Assembly (NCBI RefSeq): GCF_016107395.1
Contig: NZ_JAAIKO010000041.1
Span: forward strand, 1 to 64,000
Length of the DNA: 64,000 nt
From: Streptomyces fildesensis
Lineage (GTDB): Bacteria; Actinomycetota; Actinomycetes; Streptomycetales; Streptomycetaceae
Direction: 5' to 3'
Each line of letters begins with the position of its first letter. Position 1 is the first letter of the stretch. The notes beneath the pieces are model-generated. The model saw nothing but the letters and a program-made list of their open reading frames with translations, was not told the origin of the DNA and ran no database searches. The translations under genes were made by a program, and so were the position numbers. Below, one piece after another: positions 59,477-64,000 of the stretch.

Positions 59477-60322
59477 CTACTGGGTGACGGGCTCACTCTG
59501 CTGCGGGGCCTCGACGGCCGCGGTGATGGTGGTGCCGGCCGGGACGGACTCGTAGTAGACCGAACGGGACTGCTTGGAGCGCAGGGCCGCGGACTTGCGG
59601 ACCAGGCCCTCGAGCGCGGTACGCACGCTCATGATGGTGACGGAGCGCTCCGGCGTCGAGATGGCCGTGGCGACCTCCGCCGCCGAGGCCGGGCCGCCCT
59701 GCTTGACCAGGTAGTTCTCGACGACCTTCACGAGCTTGTCGGCCTTGGGGGCGGCCGCCTTGCTGTCGGCCGCCTTCGGCGCGGCGGTCTTCGCGGTGGC
59801 GGTCTTCGCCGGCTTCGCGGTCGTGGACTTGGCCGTGGCGGCCTTCGTCGCGGCGGCCTTCGCCGGCTTCGCGGTGGCGGTCTTGGCCGGGGTGGCCTTC
59901 GCGGTCGCGGTCTTGGCGGGCGCCGCCGCCTTGGTGGCGTGCGCGGCCTCGGCCACGGCGCTCTTCGCGTCGGTCTTGCGGCCGCGGCCGGCCCGGCCCT
60001 GGGTCGGGACCGACTTGCGCGCGGTACGGCGCCTGGCGCCGGGCACCTTCGCCGACTTCGCGTGCGGTGCGACGTGCGCTTCCGGCTCGCTCTTCTGCGG
60101 TTCGGCCTGCTCGGAGACGGAGTGCTGCTTCTTCGCGCCGACGGCGCTCTGCATGCTCAGCAGCATCTCGCGGTCCTGGACGAGGACCTCCAGCTCCTTC
60201 TGGAGCACGTCGATCTGCGCGAGAACGCGGTCGCGGTCACCTTCGTTCTGCCGCAGATCGGCGGCGACGCGGGCTTCGTACTCGCCCTGCAGACTCTGGC
60301 TCTTGGACATGACGTCCGACAT
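59477..60322 (-). CDS. Histone H1-like Lys/Ala-rich protein with coiled coil and winged-helix-like domain
   Basis: A 281-residue protein in three parts. Residues about 10-55 form a coiled coil (GDRDRVLAQIDVLQKELEVL). The centre, about 85-190, is a disordered basic tail of Ala-Lys-Thr-Pro repeats (AKTATAKPAKAAATKAATAK and similar), like eukaryotic H1 or bacterial HC2 tails. The C-terminal 80 residues (LVKVVENYLVKQGGPASAAE) look like a winged helix that could bind DNA or partners. ATG 60322 (MSDVMSKSQ) is chosen over an upstream in-frame GTG. The family is known in Streptomyces; a nucleoid or regulatory role is inferred. Confidence 0.85.
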   Translation of the reverse strand: MSDVMSKSQSLQGEYEARVAADLRQNEGDRDRVLAQIDVLQKELEVLVQDREMLLSMQSAVGAKKQHSVSEQAEPQKSEPEAHVAPHAKSAKVPGARRRTARKSVPTQGRAGRGRKTDAKSAVAEAAHATKAAAPAKTATAKATPAKTATAKPAKAAATKAATAKSTTAKPAKTATAKTAAPKAADSKAAAPKADKLVKVVENYLVKQGGPASAAEVATAISTPERSVTIMSVRTALEGLVRKSAALRSKQSRSVYYESVPAGTTITAAVEAPQQSEPVTQ

Positions 60323-61038
60323 GGACACCACTCGCCTTTCGTTGCTCACTTCGCGTCATTGATGACCGTGATGGTAGCCATCAACGTATGAGGGGATATT
60401 CGAAACGGACGCTCACATCACGTCCCCGTGGTCCGGGCCGGACCGAGCTGCGCCGACATCCGTATGAGTAAGACCATCCCAGTCAACGTCCGCGAAAGCC
60501 AACTCGGTTCCCCGGATCCCGTCCGGGAGGTTACATCTTTCGGGCGCGGGAGGATAGGAGCAGCGTCCCCCGTTGACCTGGAAGTGTGGCGGCCCGGACG
60601 GCGAATTCCTTTCGCCCCGCCGGGAGTTGCCTCACTCGGCCGGGTACCGTCCGGCCGGTCCCGCGGCCCCCCGCGTTCGTGCTGCGCGGGAGAAACTCGG
60701 CGAACAGTTCGAGTTCGCTCCCGCTGTCCCGGAGGCGGATCAGCGCTTCCCGCACTTGTCTTCCCGGACCGTTGACGCCCTCTCCGGCAGGGCGCGATCC
60801 TGGAGTGACGCGAGTGAAAGGACACATCGTGTTCGAGCGTTTGCACAACTTATAGAGCGGCGAAAGGGCCGGGTGCCGAGGAGCGACACCTTCGGGTATC
60901 ACGACCCGGACAACGGGCACCGGCCGTACGGCGGGGCGGATATCGATCCGGCCCCGGACGCGGCTCGCCGCACCAATCCGGACCGGAACACCCGGCCGCG
61001 GCAGGAGTTGTTCGGCCGGGACGGGCAAGAAGCCGCCT
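60323..61038. other. Gene-free stretch of about 715 bp
   Basis: No frame here has a recognisable domain. The part near 60360-60420 must contain the promoter of the histone-like gene, and the right end the promoter of the PAP2-kinase gene. Open frames on both strands are Arg/Pro-rich and composition-driven. A small RNA cannot be excluded. Confidence 0.4.
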
Positions 61039-62817
61039 ATGAGACCAAGCGACGAAGTGGCCGCGCGGCGTATCGGCGTGCTGCTCGTGATGCAGGGCGC
61101 GCTGTTGACGGGCTTCGGCCTGCTGCTCACGCGGTGGCTGGTGAAGGTTCCGCCGTTCACCGCGGAGGACGGGATCAACCGCGCCTTCGCCGCGCACCGG
61201 TCGGCGGGCTGGAACAGCGCCACGTACTGGCTGTCCCAGCTGGGCAACACCCATGCCGTCGTGCTGATGACGGCGGTGTCGGTGGCCCTGCTCCTGTTGC
61301 CGGTGTACGGGCGGCTCCAGCGCGAAGCGCTGTTCCTGGGCGCCGCGGTGGCCCTGCAGTCGCTCGTCTTCCTCATGGTGACCGCGGTCATCGACCGGGC
61401 CCGTCCGGACGTGGCACACCTGGATGCCGCCCCGCCGACGTCCAGTTTCCCCTCCGGGCACACCGGTGCCGCGACGGCGCTGTACGGCGGTCTGGCCGTT
61501 CTCGTCCTCATCCGCTTCCGCGGAAACTGGCGCTTCGTGCCGGCCGCGGTCCTGTTCAGCGTTCCCGTGCTGGTCGCGGTGGCGCGCCTGTACCGGGGGA
61601 TGCACCATCCCACCGATGTGCTCTTCGGTCTGCTCAACGGGGCCGGAATCCTGCTGATCATGGGGCGTTCACTGCTGCCGGCGCGCGCCCGGCCGCAGGT
61701 GCCGGGGCAGGCTGAGCACATCACCTCTGCGGGTGCGACGGCCGTCACGCGGTACGGGCGGCGGGCGGCCGTGGTGGTGAATCCGACCGTCGTGGACGAC
61801 GCGCTGCACGACGCGATCCGCCGCACGCTGGGTCGGTACGGCTTCCAGGACGTCTCCTGGCACGGGACGACCGAGGACGACCCGGGGAACGGCGCCGTAC
61901 GGCGGGCCGCGCTCAGGAAACCCGACCTGATCGTCGTGTGCGGCGGTGACGGCACGGTGATGGCCTGTGCCGACGGCCTGGCGCACAGCGGCATCCCGAC
62001 CGCGGTCCTGCCCTGCGGCACCGGCAACCTGCTGGCGCGCAACCTCGGTTATCCGGTCGATCCCCTCGCCGCTCTCGTCGCCGCGCTGGAGGGCACCACC
62101 CACGCCATCGACCTCGGGACCGCCGACGGCGACGGCATCTCCGGAGCCCGGTTCGCCGCCATGGCCGGCGCCGGGTTCGACGCCGCCGTGGTCGGGGACG
62201 CCTCCTCCCGGATGAAGGCGGGCATCGGCTGGGCCGCCTATCTGGTGTCCGGGGTGCGCCATCTGCGCGACCCCGGGATGCGGCTGACCCTGCGACTCGA
62301 CGACGGACCGGAGCTCGGCCGCCGGGCACGGATGGTGCTGGTGGGCAACGTCGGCACGCTGCAGGGCGGTGTGCCGCTGCTCCCGGACGCGCGGCCGGAC
62401 GACGGGGTGTTCGACGTCGTGCTGCTCAACCCGGCGGGACCGCTCGGCTGGCTGCGCGCCGCCGCCCATGTGCTGAGCCGGCCGCACCACGACAGGACAC
62501 CCCTGCCGCCGGGCCGCGGTGGACGGTTCGCCGACGGCGCGCTGGAGTACTTCACCGCACGGCGCATCGAGATGACCTTCGAACGTCCCCAGGAACGGGA
62601 GTTGGACGGTGAACCGGTCGGTCCCGGCGTACGGCTGGTGATGGAGGTCGATCCGGGCGCCCTGCTGATGCAGTTGCCGGCGACCTCACCCACGGCATCG
62701 TCATCGGCGCCGGCGGGCACCGAGGAACCGGCAGTCCTGACAGGAGTACACGATGGGTACGGCAACGCGCGTTCCGCAGACCCGCGACATCACGGGCGAC
62801 GAACTCTCGGGCGATGA
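61039..62817 (+). CDS. PAP2 phosphatase-diacylglycerol kinase fusion
   Basis: A 592-residue two-domain protein. Residues about 10-215 form a six-helix PAP2 domain with PSGHTGAAT and YRGMHHPTDVLFG motifs; the first motif reads VIDRARPD with threonine where the usual lysine of KxxxxxxRP should be. Residues about 240-550 form a DAGK/YegS-like catalytic domain (VVCGGDGTVMACADGLAHSG; LPCGTGNLLARNLGYP). PAP2 removes and DAGK adds phosphate on lipid substrates, so the fusion may cycle phosphatidate, diacylglycerol or isoprenoid lipids. The start at 61039 has no strong ribosome binding site. The 3' end overlaps the next gene by 65 bases. Confidence 0.9.
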   Translation: MRPSDEVAARRIGVLLVMQGALLTGFGLLLTRWLVKVPPFTAEDGINRAFAAHRSAGWNSATYWLSQLGNTHAVVLMTAVSVALLLLPVYGRLQREALFLGAAVALQSLVFLMVTAVIDRARPDVAHLDAAPPTSSFPSGHTGAATALYGGLAVLVLIRFRGNWRFVPAAVLFSVPVLVAVARLYRGMHHPTDVLFGLLNGAGILLIMGRSLLPARARPQVPGQAEHITSAGATAVTRYGRRAAVVVNPTVVDDALHDAIRRTLGRYGFQDVSWHGTTEDDPGNGAVRRAALRKPDLIVVCGGDGTVMACADGLAHSGIPTAVLPCGTGNLLARNLGYPVDPLAALVAALEGTTHAIDLGTADGDGISGARFAAMAGAGFDAAVVGDASSRMKAGIGWAAYLVSGVRHLRDPGMRLTLRLDDGPELGRRARMVLVGNVGTLQGGVPLLPDARPDDGVFDVVLLNPAGPLGWLRAAAHVLSRPHHDRTPLPPGRGGRFADGALEYFTARRIEMTFERPQERELDGEPVGPGVRLVMEVDPGALLMQLPATSPTASSSAPAGTEEPAVLTGVHDGYGNARSADPRHHGRRTLGR

Positions 62818-63706
62818 TGCCTGGGCCACCCTGCGCCGCTACGGCGGATGGAAACTGGCCCGCGACGCCTTTCTGCGGTTCCGGTACGCCGACGGGTTCA
62901 GCCACGCGCGGGCGCTGGCCCTGCAGACGGTCCTGTCGCTGGTGCCGTTCGCCATCGCCGTCGTCGGGCTGTCCACCGTGCTGCACGCCGAAGGCGTCGG
63001 GCGGGTGGCCGAACTCACCGTGCTGCGCATGTCGAGCGGCCCGAGCTCCGATGTCGTGAGGAACGCCCTCACCGACAGCCGCCGGCACGCCGACGAGGGC
63101 GGACAGCTGGCACTGTGGTTCGGTCTGCTGTTCGCCCTGGTGAACGTCACCACCGCGATGAGCCAGATCGAACGCGGCGCCAACCGCATCTACGGCGTGG
63201 AGCGCGACCGGCCCTTCCACCTCAAGTACCGGCGCGGGGTGCTGATGATGCTGCTCGCCGGACTGCCCCTGGGCCTGGGCTCCATCCTCATGGTCGGCGG
63301 CGCCGACATCGCCGGAGCGGCGGCCCAGGTGTACCACTGGACGCCGGACCAGACGACGGCCTGGAACCTGCTGCGCCGGCCGGTGGGCATCCTTCTCGCG
63401 CTGTTCTCCGCCTCGGTCGTCTTCCGCAGTTCGCCGCGCCGCCGGCAGCCCGGCTACACCTGGCTGGCCTTCGGTGCGGCCGTCTATCTGGCGCTGTGGA
63501 CCCTGCTGACCTGGCTGCTCAGCCTGTACGTCGAGTTCAGCAGCTCGTTCAACTCCGTGTACGGCCCGCTGAGCGCCTTCATCTCGCTGCTGCTGTGGTC
63601 CTACCTCACGGCGATAGCGCTCTTCATGGGCATCGCGTTCGCCGCCCAGCTGGAGGCGGTCCGCGCCCGCGTCAAGGAGCCGGTTCTCCAGGATCCGGGG
63701 GTCTGA
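62753..63706 (+). CDS. YihY/BrkB-family inner-membrane protein
   Basis: A 317-residue polytopic protein of the YihY/virulence-factor BrkB family (once mis-called RNase BN). About six helices; conserved segments are RYADGFSHARALALQTVLSL, NRIYGVERDRPFHLKYRRGV and the C-terminal GPLSAFISLLLWSYLTAIAL. Function is unsettled, possibly lipid or envelope transport. ATG 62753 lies inside the end of the PAP2-kinase gene, preceded by GACAGGAG, indicating coupling; a lipid-related role fits this neighbour. Confidence 0.93.
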   Translation: MGTATRVPQTRDITGDELSGDDAWATLRRYGGWKLARDAFLRFRYADGFSHARALALQTVLSLVPFAIAVVGLSTVLHAEGVGRVAELTVLRMSSGPSSDVVRNALTDSRRHADEGGQLALWFGLLFALVNVTTAMSQIERGANRIYGVERDRPFHLKYRRGVLMMLLAGLPLGLGSILMVGGADIAGAAAQVYHWTPDQTTAWNLLRRPVGILLALFSASVVFRSSPRRRQPGYTWLAFGAAVYLALWTLLTWLLSLYVEFSSSFNSVYGPLSAFISLLLWSYLTAIALFMGIAFAAQLEAVRARVKEPVLQDPGV

Positions 63707-63789
63707 GCGGTGCGGCTCCGCAACCCGGACAGGTCGGTGACTCGGCCCGCGATGATGATTCTCCGCCGGAACGGGTAGCCGTCACCAGC

Positions 63790-64000
63790 ATGAGGGCACT
63801 GTCGCGATTTCCCGGAAACCTGATCCGCCGGCTGCGCGGCCCGGACGAGCGCCTCGGCGTACGGCTGCTGCTCACGGCGGCGGTGTGCGCCGTCGCGACC
63901 GTACCGTTCGCCTTCGTTCTGGTCCTCGTGGAGGCCCACTGGGGTCCCCTGCACCGCGCCGACCGGAGTGCGGCCGAGAACCTGCACCGGGCGGCGCTGG
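63790..64000 (+). CDS. Membrane protein, probably PAP2 phosphatase, 5' part only
   Basis: The gene runs off the window after 70 codons. It starts MRALSRFPGNLIRRLRGPDE with a basic N-terminus, a first membrane helix (LLLTAAVCAVATVPFAFVLV) and then HWGPLHRADRSAAENLHRAA. That last segment resembles the beginning of Streptomyces PAP2-family phosphatases, where an HWGPLxxLDxxxAxxLH-like stretch follows helix 1. No catalytic motif is yet reached. The same lipid-phosphate theme as the two genes upstream supports the call. Confidence 0.65.
   Translation, partial: MRALSRFPGNLIRRLRGPDERLGVRLLLTAAVCAVATVPFAFVLVLVEAHWGPLHRADRSAAENLHRAAL

Noticed and set aside
60418..61038. Coding frames in the gap before the PAP2-kinase gene
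   Set aside because: Only composition-driven Arg/Pro/Gly-rich frames with no domains or good ribosome binding sites.

Overview
The window looks like part of a chromosome of Streptomyces or a close relative. The GC content is very high, third codon positions are strongly G/C-rich, and GTG/TTG starts are common, often with GGAGG-type ribosome binding sites. Several arrangements are typical of the group: a LysR regulator divergent from snapalysin, a sigma factor with the ECF41 signature motifs, a DUF6629-type membrane gene, an iron box like those of DmdR/IdeR, and a GlgC/GlgA pair. No rRNA, tRNA, CRISPR array, insertion sequence or replication origin was seen.

Layout. 1-5 kb: a STAS anti-sigma antagonist, a GNAT acetyltransferase, an ECF41 sigma factor, a DinB/TIGR03086 protein, then a decayed stretch holding a ferredoxin, the 3' end of a cytochrome P450 and the 3' end of an ATPase-type regulator. 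5-10 kb: mutA-mutB-meaB, the adenosylcobalamin-dependent methylmalonyl-CoA mutase and its GTPase chaperone. 10-13.7 kb: snpR/snpA, a frameshifted DUF6629 gene and an SDR-like protein. 13.8-17.3 kb: the most interesting locus, a 27-residue peptide gene followed by a membrane zinc peptidase with a PqqD-like N-terminus and a translationally coupled TPR protein. It looks like a small RiPP-like system with no recognisable modifying enzyme.

17.4-23.4 kb: a GNAT, a WYL-regulator fragment, a glutathionyl-hydroquinone-reductase-like GST, a 664-residue fusion of an ECF sigma factor, a zinc-finger anti-sigma-like domain, a membrane helix and an extracellular glycoside hydrolase, an MpaB-type oxygenase divergent from its probable TetR repressor, and a small lipoprotein. 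23.5-28.4 kb: a complete ferric-siderophore uptake locus (SIP reductase, binding protein, two permeases, ATPase) around one divergent iron box. 28.4-31.6 kb: an exported carotenoid oxygenase, an unknown gene and a ferritin-like protein.

31.8-39.6 kb: a GH92 alpha-mannosidase with two discoidin-type sugar-binding domains, a three-part CUT2 sugar ABC transporter and a LacI repressor, linked by repeated operators around a TAACGTT core. 39.6-42.2 kb: a graveyard of fragments (possible cupin and TetR pieces, a frameshifted DUF3533 gene, an MFS 3' end) around one small membrane protein. 42.4-50.8 kb: an M15-type peptidase, a double HxlR regulator and a catabolic cluster (carotenoid-oxygenase family enzyme, two thiolases, acyl-CoA synthetase, F420-type oxidoreductase) sharing a motif at two promoters. 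51-53.4 kb: an exported membrane-anchored protein, then a membrane protein/XRE regulator/dehydrogenase operon. 53.6-58.1 kb: glgC, glgA and pgm for glycogen or maltose-1-phosphate synthesis. 58.2-64 kb: a serine hydrolase, a histone-H1-like protein, a PAP2-diacylglycerol-kinase fusion, a YihY/BrkB membrane protein and the start of a further membrane protein, probably PAP2.

At least seven broken or fragmentary genes sit between intact ones, so the region seems to be shedding accessory genes. All functions are read from sequence motifs and family knowledge without database searches.
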